From an uncultured Clostridia bacterium (GTDB lineage: Bacteria > Bacillota > Clostridia > Oscillospirales > Oscillospiraceae): a stretch of 40,383 nt of DNA. The stretch's first letter is position 1. Each line of letters begins with the position of its first letter. Below the pieces are notes generated by a model that was not told the DNA's origin, did no database searches, and worked only from the letters and a program-made list of their open reading frames with translations. A program made the position numbers and the translations under genes. Shown here in pieces: positions 9,401-16,705 of this stretch. The DNA is taken from NCBI GenBank assembly GCA_946187035.1, contig CAMHPQ010000007.1, positions 1 through 40,383 of the forward strand, given 5' to 3'.

Positions 9401-10238
9401 CTGTGCCGTCGCCCAGAATGTCATCCTTGTTCAGCCCGGTGACCTGCACCCCGCCGACCCAGAGGTCGTAGGCTTGGACATGGGTAATCACCACATGCTT
9501 GGCCTTGGTAGTGCCGTCAGACTGATAAACGAAATTGCCGTACACGGGATTCTCCGGCTCCGTCACGGCCAGTCCGGTTCCGATCGAGATGCTGTTTGTG
9601 GCAGAACGAATCGCACCATAGCTGGCGGTCGCGTCCACATACTCCACATCATCTGTGATGGTGACCGCCCCCTTCGCTTCAATTGCCGCATAGATCCCCC
9701 CGCCTTTCAGCGTCAGGCTGCCGCCGCTGATGGTGACATTGCCCGAAGGGGAATAAATGGCGCTTGATGCAGCAGTCAAATTCATCGTGCCGCCGAGAAT
9801 ACTGATATCCTTATAGCAACTCATCGCAACGGTCGCGTAGCCGTTGCCTGCACTGGTCACGGTAATGTTCAGATCGGCATTGACGGTGAGTGTTCCATTG
9901 GGAACATAGATGCCGTAATTGGCTGCTCCGGTGATCGCCGCGCTGCCTCTGATGGTCAGATCAATTCCGTCAGAGTACACAAATGCAGTGCGATTTTCGC
10001 CGGTATCGAACGTATAGGCCGTTGTGATGTTCGCGTTATCCAGCCACAGGGTGTTCGTGCTGGAATCAAACCAGGCGGTGCCGTCGCCTAAAATGTCGTT
10101 CTGGTTCGCGGTGTCCACCTGCACGCCGCCGACCCAGAGGTCGTAGACCCCGTACGCCTCCGCCGTCTGCGACAGCGCCGGGAACAGCGACAGCACCATC
10201 ACAACCGCCAGCAGCAGCGTAAACAGCCGTTTTTTCAT
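6450..10238 (-). CDS. Large secreted repeat protein: three beta-repeat domains plus six Ig-like domains
   Basis: 1262 residues. A classical signal peptide (basic MKKRLF, hydrophobic core, probable cleavage after QTAEA near 28) is followed by three copies of a ~220-residue domain starting YDLWVGGVQV (about 33, 257 and 482). Each has a DILGDG segment and then short repeated beta rungs with Asn/Gly turns, looking like a right-handed beta-helix or adhesin-like fold. From about 700 to the end there are six ~90-residue Ig-like domains, each with ITTQPK, TYQWQYK, SSATTGYNxATL and YQYRCIV signatures. No LPXTG, SLH or membrane anchor is seen, so it may be released or held non-covalently. AGGAGG lies 7 bases before ATG 10238; the earlier in-frame ATG 10259 has no better site. 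A role in glycan or host-surface binding is an inference. Confidence 0.88.
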   Translation of the reverse strand: MKKRLFTLLLAVVMVLSLFPALSQTAEAYGVYDLWVGGVQVDTANQNDILGDGTAWFDSSTNTLWLDNANITTAYTFDTGENRTAFVYSDGIDLTIRGSAAITGAANYGIYVPNGTLTVNADLNITVTSAGNGYATVAMSCYKDISILGGTMNLTAASSAIYSPSGNVTISGGSLTLKGGGIYAAIEAKGAVTITDDVEYVDATASYGAIRSATNSISIGTGLAVTEPENPVYGNFVYQSDGTTKAKHVVITHVQAYDLWVGGVQVTGLNKDDILGDGTVSFDPSTTTLTLDNPTLNGSHGDKYNRDAAIYSELTADLTLEGRGTIGNSKYTFGVYAQSDAEGNGGGLILNGDFNIIEGNYDSVLARGDLTVLGGHLVTGSIYGGENSNIYLLGGSVVVSGNITAGYDINIGPGIEHLEAVYSGSGSSALLAKGSINIDPSLEIVIPKNPLIKRDGNYTYMYSVSSTGGYSKATRVVITRAYDLWVGGVRVTGANKDDILGDGGKAKYNPDTQELTLNNLTLTGAYPAEGSNAVIYSKMADVILKGKATINAAGHTWGVYAGATSGGYDGELVINGDFTVTGASGYDLLSYGDLTVQGGNLTCGSLRGYNHDVRINGGTVTATNGIMADGNIYISNGVKKVDASGKIFAIYAYGRTISLGDELIITEPEPANVKDGYVYEPDGETVAEHVVIVNPKFLPPEIFQQPTSIEVVESNYANFFVFAMGTDLTFQWQYKTPTGDWKDCSSATQGYNTPTLSVQGVTGSANRDGYQYRCVVTSPGGSVTSDAATLHVLAIKTQPKNATVNDSEYAAFKVVATGTGLTYQWQYKNPATGVWKNSSSATDGYNTATLNVVATAARNGYQYRCIVTDANGNKVTSKAATLTVKSGPTITTQPKNATAVSTGTASFQVVASGTGLTYQWQYLKPGGEWKNCSSATTGYNKATLKVAGVSGSTNRDGYAYRCIVKDSGGKSVTSNVVILRVFAIKTQPVSVSTVSGTTATFKVAATGNIAKYQWQYKTPSSSWVNCTSATTGYNKATLQVAAEAKRDGYQYRCIVTDGSGNTLTSSAATLSLTNSLKITTQPKAASVVGTETATFKVVAEGTGLTYQWQYKRPDREWKDCSSATTGYNKATLKVAGVSGSTNRDLYQYRCIVKDTNGNSVTSNPATLRVFAITEQPGPTKTVSQGNVAVISVVVSGTDITFQWQYKNPATGVWKDCSSATTGYNTATIFVQGTAARNGYQYRCLVTCGSTTLTSDTTTLTVK

Positions 10239-10291
10239 GGTTTTACCTCCTTTTTTCATTCTATATTCAACTTATCGTCAACTTTGAGTCT

Positions 10292-10297
10292 ATTATA
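10292..10297 (-). promoter_or_regulatory. Probable extended -10 for the Ig-repeat gene
   Basis: TATAAT on the minus strand (10297-10292), preceded by TG one base upstream. No good -35 lies 16-18 bases further up, which is acceptable for an extended -10. The leader would be about 45 bases. Confidence 0.45.
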
Positions 10298-10415
10298 TCA
10301 CACATGGGAGAAAAATGCTATATAAATCAACAGATATTTTCACTTTTGTGCAGAAAGTGGAGGCGTAAAATTGGAGTTTTTCGGGGTCTTGGATTTAGCA
10401 GAGGCTCGAAAAGAA

Positions 10416-10585
10416 TGTCATTGCGAGGAGCGAAGCGACGTGGCAATCCGCATCCCCCTGCGGCGGAGTAGCGACTCGCAAAACGTTGAAGCAAAACGGA
10501 TTCGCCCAACATTGCGAAAAAAATCAGCCTGTACCGCAAGGAGAACGGATTGCCACACCAGTGTGCGCACTGGTTCGCAATGACA
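10416..10585. repeat. Palindromic, MITE-like element in the gap before hypA's terminator
   Basis: The ends are perfect 11-base inverted repeats: TGTCATTGCGA (10416-10426) and TCGCAATGACA (10575-10585). A second shared inverted block, GTGGCAATCCG on the left and CGGATTGCCAC on the right, lies inside. Between them the left arm has GGAGCGAAGCGAC and the right arm a small hairpin (ACCAGTG/CACTGGT). The element contains no convincing gene. TGTCATTGCGA-ended palindromes occur as dispersed repeats in several bacterial groups. It fills most of the 430-base gap between the Ig-repeat gene and hypA. Confidence 0.75.
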
Positions 10586-10634
10586 AGCTTTTACTCTGCT
10601 CGTTAAACTATAATTTGCCGCGCTTCCACAAAAA

Positions 10635-10663
10635 AACAGACGCACCGATTCGATGCGTCTGTT
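10635..10663 (-). terminator. Terminator of the hypA operon
   Basis: 10-bp stem AACAGACGCA / TGCGTCTGTT with a 9-base loop; on the minus strand it runs into TTTTTTT (10636 leftward). It lies just downstream of the hypA stop at 10670. Confidence 0.85.
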
Positions 10664-10669
10664 GTGGTT

Positions 10670-11017
10670 TTAATCCTCCGGGACGTGGATTTCCCGGATG
10701 CCGAAGTCCTTTCCGGTGAGGACGGTTTTGTTGAAACTCCCGCAGGCGGGACAGTAGCCCTTGTGCTCCACCACGTTGAAGATCTCGTCGCAGTCGTCGC
10801 ACTCGGCCATGCCGGGGATCTCGTTGACGATCAGCCTGGAGCGCTCCAGGATCGTGCCCTCCGTCACCGGGCCGTAGAGCTGGTGGAGGTATTTGGGGAT
10901 CACCAGCGACAGCTCGCCGCAGTCCACCACCACCTCCGCGATCTCCTTCACGTCATTGGCCTCAGCGAATTCCGTCACCGTCTGGACGATCTGGCGGACA
11001 ATTCCGATCTCATGCAT
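10670..11017 (-). CDS. hypA: HypA-family nickel/zinc metallochaperone
   Basis: 115 residues, the normal HypA length. It begins MHE, whose His2 is a nickel ligand in characterised HypA proteins, and has the structural zinc site as two CxxC pairs (Cys73/Cys76 and Cys89/Cys92). HypA delivers nickel to [NiFe]-hydrogenase precursors together with HypB. No hydrogenase, hypB or urease gene lies in this window, so the client is unclear. Its start overlaps the stop of the upstream Fe-S flavoprotein by 8 bases (11010-11017), so the two are translationally coupled, hinting at a shared redox or metal role. The ATG is fixed by the need for His2. A non-hydrogenase role as a zinc-ribbon partner of the oxidoreductase is an alternative. 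Confidence 0.88.
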   Translation of the reverse strand: MHEIGIVRQIVQTVTEFAEANDVKEIAEVVVDCGELSLVIPKYLHQLYGPVTEGTILERSRLIVNEIPGMAECDDCDEIFNVVEHKGYCPACGSFNKTVLTGKDFGIREIHVPED

Positions 11018-13622
11018 GGTCTTTCGTGATTCTGCCGATGTGCTTCACGGCCACGCTGCCCACCTTCTTGGGCAAGTTCATTGCGATGCGGCCCAGAGTG
11101 TGGAAGTACTCCAGATTGTCCGCGTCGTGGATCTTCTCCATGTGGATGGCGCCGAACTTGCAGTGGGTAGTGCAGACAGCGCAGCCCACGCAGGTGAGCT
11201 CGTTGACCACCGCCACGCCGCAGCCCAGGCAGCGCCCGGCCTCGCACTTGGCCTGCGCTTCGGTATAGACGCCTCTCTCGTCCCGCATGGCGCCCTTGAC
11301 CTTTTTGGGTTCTGCCGCCTGGCGGAGCTCACGGCTCAGGAGGTTCGGGTTGATCTGTGCCGCGCGCTTATCCATGGCCTTGTAGTCTCTGTGGTCGCGG
11401 CCCAGATTCAGGGTCTGACCGGCGTGGACGTAGCGGTGGATGGAGATGGCAGCCTGCTTGCCGGCCGCAATGGCCTGGATGGCGGTTCTGGGGCCGGTGA
11501 CGACATCGCCGCCGGCAAAGACGTCGGAGCCCGCCACGTGCTGGGTCTCCTTCTCCACGGGGACATGGCCCTTTTCATTCACGGGGACGTCGATGCCGCC
11601 CAGAGAAACCTTCTGGCCCAGAGCGCAGATCACCTGATCCGCCGGGACGGAGGTCTCGCCGCAGAGGACGGCCTTGGAGGTGATCTCCGTGACCACGGCG
11701 TCAAAGACAAACTTCACGCCGGCGGCCAGCGCCAGATCGTATTCCTCCTTCACGCCCTTGAAGAAGCTCTCCTTGCCGGGGGAAAGCACCGTGACGGCGC
11801 CGCCCAGACGGGCAGCAGCGGTGGCGGTGTCCAGCATGACGTGGTTCGTGCTGGCGTTTCCGCCGAGGACGACCACCTTGCCCAACTTCGGCTTTTTGCC
11901 CAGGTTGACGTTTCTGAGGAAACTGAGAGCGCTCTGGACCTGCTTGCCGTCGGCACCGGGCACCTCGGGCATCACGGGCTCGCCCGCGCCGACGCCCAGG
12001 AAGAAGGCCTTATAGCCCTCGGCGCGCAGGGACTCCAGGGTGACGTCCTTGCCCACCTCGACGCCGGTTTTGAACTCCACGCCCATCTGGCGCAGCACGT
12101 CGATCTCAGCCTCCAGCACATCCTTCTCCAGACGGAAGGACGGGATGCCCAGGGCCAGCAGGCCGCCCAGCTTCTCTTCCTTCTCAAAGACCGTGACGGG
12201 GTAGCCCTTCTCCTTCAGATAGTAGGCGCAGCTGAGGCCGGCGGGGCCTGCGCCGATGACAGCGATCTTCTCCTCGAAGGGGATGCCGCGGGGATTCTCC
12301 ATGGGCGGGATCCAGCGGGTTTCCGCGTTGAGATCCTGCTCGGCGATGAACTTTTTCAGCTCGTCGATGGCCACGGGGCTGTCCAGCAGTGCGCGGGTGC
12401 AGGCGCCCTCGCAGGCCTTGGTGCAGATTCTGCCGCAGACCGCCGGGAAGGGGTTGTCCTTCTTGATGAGCTTCAGGGCGTCCAGATAGCGGCCCTGCTT
12501 CGCCAGCGCGATGTAGCCCTGGACGGAGACCTTGGCGGGACATGCGGCCTTGCAGGGGGCGGTGCCGGTCTCGGTGACGTCGGTGCGGGTCTCGCGGAAG
12601 TCCGGGGTGTATTTGTCCCCCAGCCACAGCAGGGTGTTGCGGCTGGTCTCATCGGGACGCGGGATGGCGGTCTTGTCGCCGCAGAGCCTGGAGCCCAGGC
12701 GGACGGCGTTCATCTGGCAGTTTTCCACGCACTCGCCGCAGGCGACGCACTTGTCGGCGTCCACCTTGGCGATGTAGTTGGTGCGGACGGCGTCGGGGGC
12801 CTGGAAGTAAGAGGCAATGCGCAGGGCGAAGCAGCCGCAGCCGCAGCAGTTGCAGATGGCGGTGGCGTCTTCGTAGCCCGGGGCCACGTTCAGTTCGTGG
12901 ACCAGACCGTTGCGCTCGGCGCGGGCCAGGATCTCATAGGCCTCTTCCTTGTCGATGAGACGGTGCTCGCCCACCTTGGAGAAGTTGATGGCATTGTCGT
13001 TGAGGTAGATGCACATATCCTCTTCCAGATGGCCGCAGCCCTCGCCCATGAGTCTTCTGGAACGGCGGCAGGAGCAGGGGCCCACGGAGATGGCCCAGGC
13101 CTCCTCCACCAGATTCTTCACCTCGTCATAGCTGGCCTTCTTGGTGTTGTTCTCGATGGCCTTCTGCACGGGGATGACGCGCATCATGTTCATGCCCACG
13201 TCCATGAAGGGCGCCAGCATGCTGACACGGCGGCGGGTGTACTCCTCAAAGCACTCGCCCAGAACCGGGTACTTGTCGCACTGCTCCCGGTTGGAGAGGA
13301 TGCCCTCCATGATGCCGGGGACGTAGATCGGATAGAAATAATAGGTCTTGCCGTCGCGGATGCGGGTGCGGACGGCGCCGGTGGTACATAGCTTGTCCAG
13401 CTGCTCCTGGGTGTACTCGATGGACTTCTTCGCCCGCTTGGCCACGTCCTCCACGGTGCGGTTGGCCTCCAGACGCAGGTGCATCATGATGCTGCACATG
13501 TCGTCGTCGATGATGGGCTCCAGAATGCGATACTCGGGATCGTTGTAGGTGATGCCGGTGTAGGTCATGCTCTCCATGGCAATTTTGGTGGCCAGGGCGA
13601 GAATGTTGGGTCTGTGTGCCAT
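11010..13622 (-). CDS. Multidomain Fe-S/FAD oxidoreductase: HTH-like and Fe-S module fused to GltD-like flavoprotein and ferredoxin
   Basis: 870 residues. Residues ~45-105 look like a winged helix (VEDVAKRAKKS, KTYYFYPIY). A Cys-rich module follows: CSCR (183-186), Cys196, Cys204 and CNCCGCGC (257-264), then a ferredoxin motif CVACGECVENC (292-302). From about 355 it is GltD-like: CKAAC, VCGRICTKACEGAC (396-408), FAD site IGAGPAG (456-462), a second dinucleotide site whose motif is altered to VLGGNASTN, and GGDVVTGPRTAIQAIAAGK. The C-terminus adds another ferredoxin-like region (CLGC, then CVGCAVCTTHC). It likely moves electrons between NAD(P)H and an Fe-S partner, possibly with bifurcation (inference). 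It is far longer than GltD (~450-490) and no gltB is adjacent, so glutamate synthase is unlikely. GGGGGA precedes ATG 13622 by 7 bases. hypA is coupled downstream. Confidence 0.85.
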   Translation of the reverse strand: MAHRPNILALATKIAMESMTYTGITYNDPEYRILEPIIDDDMCSIMMHLRLEANRTVEDVAKRAKKSIEYTQEQLDKLCTTGAVRTRIRDGKTYYFYPIYVPGIMEGILSNREQCDKYPVLGECFEEYTRRRVSMLAPFMDVGMNMMRVIPVQKAIENNTKKASYDEVKNLVEEAWAISVGPCSCRRSRRLMGEGCGHLEEDMCIYLNDNAINFSKVGEHRLIDKEEAYEILARAERNGLVHELNVAPGYEDATAICNCCGCGCFALRIASYFQAPDAVRTNYIAKVDADKCVACGECVENCQMNAVRLGSRLCGDKTAIPRPDETSRNTLLWLGDKYTPDFRETRTDVTETGTAPCKAACPAKVSVQGYIALAKQGRYLDALKLIKKDNPFPAVCGRICTKACEGACTRALLDSPVAIDELKKFIAEQDLNAETRWIPPMENPRGIPFEEKIAVIGAGPAGLSCAYYLKEKGYPVTVFEKEEKLGGLLALGIPSFRLEKDVLEAEIDVLRQMGVEFKTGVEVGKDVTLESLRAEGYKAFFLGVGAGEPVMPEVPGADGKQVQSALSFLRNVNLGKKPKLGKVVVLGGNASTNHVMLDTATAAARLGGAVTVLSPGKESFFKGVKEEYDLALAAGVKFVFDAVVTEITSKAVLCGETSVPADQVICALGQKVSLGGIDVPVNEKGHVPVEKETQHVAGSDVFAGGDVVTGPRTAIQAIAAGKQAAISIHRYVHAGQTLNLGRDHRDYKAMDKRAAQINPNLLSRELRQAAEPKKVKGAMRDERGVYTEAQAKCEAGRCLGCGVAVVNELTCVGCAVCTTHCKFGAIHMEKIHDADNLEYFHTLGRIAMNLPKKVGSVAVKHIGRITKDHA

Positions 13623-13664
13623 AGGTAATCCCCCTTTTTGTCTGAATGGAGTCTGCTTGAAATT

Positions 13665-13693
13665 AGAATAGCATAGCAGACGCGGAAATGCAA
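13665..13693 (-). promoter_or_regulatory. Promoter of the Fe-S flavoprotein-hypA operon
   Basis: Minus strand TTGCAT (13693-13688), 17-base spacer, TATTCT (13670-13665). Start predicted near 13658, about 36 bases before the ATG. Confidence 0.6.
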
Positions 13694-13798
13694 CGAAAAC
13701 CGCGTTTTTTTGCTCATTTTACCACATTTGTGAGGCCCTGAAAAATACTTTCTGACACAAAGTTGATCACCGTGGGGTTATGAATCGCCCTTTCCGCT

Positions 13799-13827
13799 TT
13801 GACATCCCGCCCCGGAGGCCGTATAAT
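13799..13827 (+). promoter_or_regulatory. Consensus sigma-A promoter of the YhiN/COG2509 operon
   Basis: TTGACA (13799-13804), 17-base spacer, TATAAT (13822-13827): a perfect consensus match, about 35 bases before the first gene. It is divergent from the promoter at 13665-13693. Confidence 0.85.
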
Positions 13828-13861
13828 GGTGGCACTCAGACGAAAAAAGGGAGAGATGGAC

Positions 13862-15073
13862 ATGCCTGAAATTGCGATCATCGGCGGCGGCGCCGGCGGC
13901 ATGATGGCGGCACTGACTGCGGCGGAAAATCCCGAAAACCGGGTGCGGCTCTTTGAGCGGCAGGCCAGAGTGGGCAGAAAGCTTTTGAGCACCGGAAACG
14001 GACGCTGCAATCTGACGAACCTGCATTGCAGTCCGGCGCACTATCACAGCGAGACGCCGGATTTTGTCATTCCGGCGCTGGAGGCCTTTCCCGTCTCCGA
14101 GACGCTGAATTGGTTCCGTGAGCGCGGTCTCGTCACCGTGGCGGAGGAAAGCGGCCGGGTCTATCCCCTCTCCAATTCCGCCAACAGCGTGCTGGATGTG
14201 CTCAGACTCAGCATCGAGCAAACGGAAAACATCACCGTCTCCACCGCATCTCCGGTGCTGGAGATCCGGCGAATCGGAAACCGCTTCACCGTCAAGACCG
14301 AGAACGAGTCCTTTCCCGCGGACAAGGTCATCGTGGCCTGCGGCGGCATGGCGGGCTCCAAGCTGGGCGGCGTGAAGGACGGCTATACCCTGCTGCAAAG
14401 TCTCGGCCACAGCCGCACCGGCCTCCATCCGGCTCTGGTGCAGCTCACCACCGAGACCGAATATCCCAAGCGGCTCAAGGGCGTCCGGGCTGACGCGAAG
14501 CTGACCCTGGCCTCCCCGAGAAAGACCCTGATGCGCACCGAGGGCGAGGTGCAGTTCACCGAAAAGGGCGTCTCCGGCCCGGCGGTGTTCGATCTCTCCA
14601 GAGCCGCCTCCGTCAGTGACGAGAAGCTGACTCTGACGCTGGATTTCCTGCGGGAGTACGGCATTAAGGACGTCTACGCCCTGCTTGTAAACCGAAGAGA
14701 ACGGCTGCCGAAGATCTCCGCCGAGGAACTGCTCACGGGCATGCTTCACAACCGGCTGGGCAGAACGATCTTGCATTATGTAAACCTAGATACGAAGAAA
14801 GCCATGGAACAGATCACGGATTCGGAATTGAAGGAAATCGCCCGAGCCTGCAAGGGCTTCCTCCTGCCGGTGAAGGGCACCGAGGGCTTTGACTCCGCCC
14901 AGGTGACAGCCGGGGGCATCCGCTGCTCGGAGTTTGATCCCAACACCATGGAGAGTAAAATCGTGCCCGGGCTCTACGCCTGCGGCGAGGTGCTGGACGT
15001 GGACGGCGACTGCGGCGGCTTCAACCTCCAGTGGGCCTGGGCCAGCGGAAGACTGGCGGGGAGACTGTTATGA
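13862..15073 (+). CDS. HI0933/YhiN-family FAD-dependent oxidoreductase
   Basis: 403 residues, usual for the HI0933-like flavoprotein family (sometimes called aminoacetone oxidase family). It has the N-terminal Rossmann motif IIGGGAGGMMAALTAA, then LLSTGNGRCNLTN, ACGGMAGSKLGG, and the C-terminal FAD-binding ends GLYACGEVLDVDGDCGGF and NLQWAWASGRLAG, all diagnostic. The physiological substrate is not established for most members. ATG 13862 has AGGGAG 8 bases upstream; ATG 13856 would leave only 2 bases. The stop overlaps the next start (ATGA, 15070-15073), coupling it to another FAD enzyme. Confidence 0.9.
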   Translation: MPEIAIIGGGAGGMMAALTAAENPENRVRLFERQARVGRKLLSTGNGRCNLTNLHCSPAHYHSETPDFVIPALEAFPVSETLNWFRERGLVTVAEESGRVYPLSNSANSVLDVLRLSIEQTENITVSTASPVLEIRRIGNRFTVKTENESFPADKVIVACGGMAGSKLGGVKDGYTLLQSLGHSRTGLHPALVQLTTETEYPKRLKGVRADAKLTLASPRKTLMRTEGEVQFTEKGVSGPAVFDLSRAASVSDEKLTLTLDFLREYGIKDVYALLVNRRERLPKISAEELLTGMLHNRLGRTILHYVNLDTKKAMEQITDSELKEIARACKGFLLPVKGTEGFDSAQVTAGGIRCSEFDPNTMESKIVPGLYACGEVLDVDGDCGGFNLQWAWASGRLAGRLL

Positions 15074-16656
15074 TCGCGGTATCGAACTTAAAACTGAAGC
15101 CCGGCCAGCCGGAGGAGAATTTGAAGCCTCTGGCGGCCAAGGCCCTGCGGATCCCGGAAACCCAGATCCGGAGTCTGGAGCTGCGGAAAAAGTCTCTGGA
15201 CGCCCGGAAGAAGGACGATCTGCACTGGGTCTACACCGTGGCTGTCACCGTGGACGGGAACGAGGACGCCATCCTCAAACGCTGCAGGCAGGCCTCGATA
15301 ACCAAGCCCTATCGGTACGATATTCCGAAGATTCCTGCGCCGGAATTGCGGCCGGTGGTCGTGGGCTTCGGCCCGGCGGGGATGTTCGCCGCGCTGGTAC
15401 TGGCGAAGGCCGGCACAAGGCCCATCGTGCTGGAGCGCGGGCAGGACGCCGTGACCCGGACGAAGCAGGTGGAGGCCTTCCGAAAAGGCGGAAGCTTCGA
15501 CCCGGAAAACAACGTCCAGTTCGGTGAGGGCGGCGCCGGGACATTCTCTGACGGCAAGCTCTCCACCGGCACCCACGACAGCCGCATCCGATGGGTGCTG
15601 GAGCAGTTTTCAGAACACGGCGCCCCGGAACACATTCTCTGGGACGCAAAGCCCCACATCGGCACCGACGTGCTGGTTCAGGTGGTGCAGAACATCCGGA
15701 AAACCGTCGTCGCCCTCGGCGGCGAGGTGCGTTTCGGCCACAAGCTGGTGGGACTGGAGACGAAAGATCGGATCCTCTCCGCCCTGCAGGTCCAGGGGCC
15801 GGAGGGCGTCTATACGCTGCGGGCCAACCGGGCCGTCCTCTGCATCGGCCACAGCGCCAGAGACACCTTCGAGATGCTGTATGAAAAGCAGCTTCCCATG
15901 GAGCCCAAGGCCTTTTCCATGGGGGTGCGGATCGAGCAAAAGCAGGACGCGCTGGATCTGGCCCAGTACGGCCGCGAAAGAGGCGATGACCTCCCCCCTG
16001 CCGACTATTCCCTCCACGTAAAGCTCCCGGACGGCACCAGCGCTTACACCTTCTGCATGTGCCCCGGGGGCGAGGTCTTTGCCGCGGCCTCGGAGCCCGG
16101 CGGTGTGGTGACAAACGGCATGAGCCGCTCCAAGCGGGACGGAGAGAACGCCAACGCCGCCCTGCTGGTGACGCTCCAGCCGGAGGATTTTCCCGACCAG
16201 AGCTCTCCCCTCGGCGGCATGTACTGGCAGCGGGAGATCGAGCAGCGGGCCTATCAAATGGGCGGCGGAAACTACCACGCCCCGGCCCAGCTGGTGGGAG
16301 ATTTTCTGGCTCGCAAAGTCAGCGTCGGCGCGAAGTCTGTGACGCCCACCTACTTGCCCGGCGTCCAATGGTGCGAGCTCCACGAGCTGTTTCCCAAGCG
16401 GATCACCGATGTGCTGGAGCAGGCGCTGCCCGCTCTCGGAAGGAAGCTCAGGGGCTTTGACCATCCGGACAACGTGCTCACCGCGCCGGAGACCCGCTCC
16501 TCCTCCCCGGTGCGCATTCAGAGAGACGATATGCTCTGCTCCCCCAAGGTCTTCGGCCTCTATCCCTGCGGCGAGGGGGCCGGCTACGCCGGAGGCATCA
16601 CCAGCGCGGCGGTGGACGGCATGCGCTGCGCGGAGCAGCTGTTGAAAACCCTATAA
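15070..16656 (+). CDS. COG2509-type FAD-dependent dehydrogenase
   Basis: 528 residues. The N-terminal ~90 residues form a small alpha/beta domain typical of this family; the FAD site VVVGFGPAGMFAALVLA follows. Further family features are QFGEGGAGTFSDGKL, CIGHSARDTFEML, FCMCPGGEV and a C-terminal GLYPCGEGAGYAGGITSAA. The family is uncharacterised and described only as FAD-dependent dehydrogenase; the HSARDT segment is shared with flavoproteins acting on unsaturated or quinone-like compounds, but no substrate is known. The start ATG 15070 lies in the 4-base overlap with the preceding flavoprotein; the GTG at 15031 lies inside that gene. Two coupled FAD enzymes from one strong promoter suggest a joint task. 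Ended by the hairpin at 16657-16696. Confidence 0.88.
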   Translation: MIAVSNLKLKPGQPEENLKPLAAKALRIPETQIRSLELRKKSLDARKKDDLHWVYTVAVTVDGNEDAILKRCRQASITKPYRYDIPKIPAPELRPVVVGFGPAGMFAALVLAKAGTRPIVLERGQDAVTRTKQVEAFRKGGSFDPENNVQFGEGGAGTFSDGKLSTGTHDSRIRWVLEQFSEHGAPEHILWDAKPHIGTDVLVQVVQNIRKTVVALGGEVRFGHKLVGLETKDRILSALQVQGPEGVYTLRANRAVLCIGHSARDTFEMLYEKQLPMEPKAFSMGVRIEQKQDALDLAQYGRERGDDLPPADYSLHVKLPDGTSAYTFCMCPGGEVFAAASEPGGVVTNGMSRSKRDGENANAALLVTLQPEDFPDQSSPLGGMYWQREIEQRAYQMGGGNYHAPAQLVGDFLARKVSVGAKSVTPTYLPGVQWCELHELFPKRITDVLEQALPALGRKLRGFDHPDNVLTAPETRSSSPVRIQRDDMLCSPKVFGLYPCGEGAGYAGGITSAAVDGMRCAEQLLKTL

Positions 16657-16696
16657 AAAACACCCCTGCATCTCTGAACGGATGCAGGGGTGTTTT
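16657..16696. terminator. Bidirectional terminator between convergent operons
   Basis: 16-bp perfect stem (16657-16672 with 16681-16696), 8-base loop; T runs on both strands because the stem ends in AAAA/TTTT. It serves the COG2509 gene and the kinase gene. Confidence 0.9.
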
Positions 16697-16705
16697 GTCA
16701 GGTTG

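Noticed and set aside
10371-10583. Small open frames over the 10.4-10.6 kb gap
   Set aside because: They only read through the palindromic repeat element on both strands, with no ribosome site.
10893-13391. 832-codon plus-strand open frame
   Set aside because: Shadow of the Fe-S flavoprotein gene, whose Cys motifs and FAD site are unmistakable on the minus strand.
11010-13622. Glutamate synthase small subunit (gltD)
   Set aside because: The core is GltD-like, but the protein is nearly twice the length, has extra Fe-S modules, and no gltB is adjacent.
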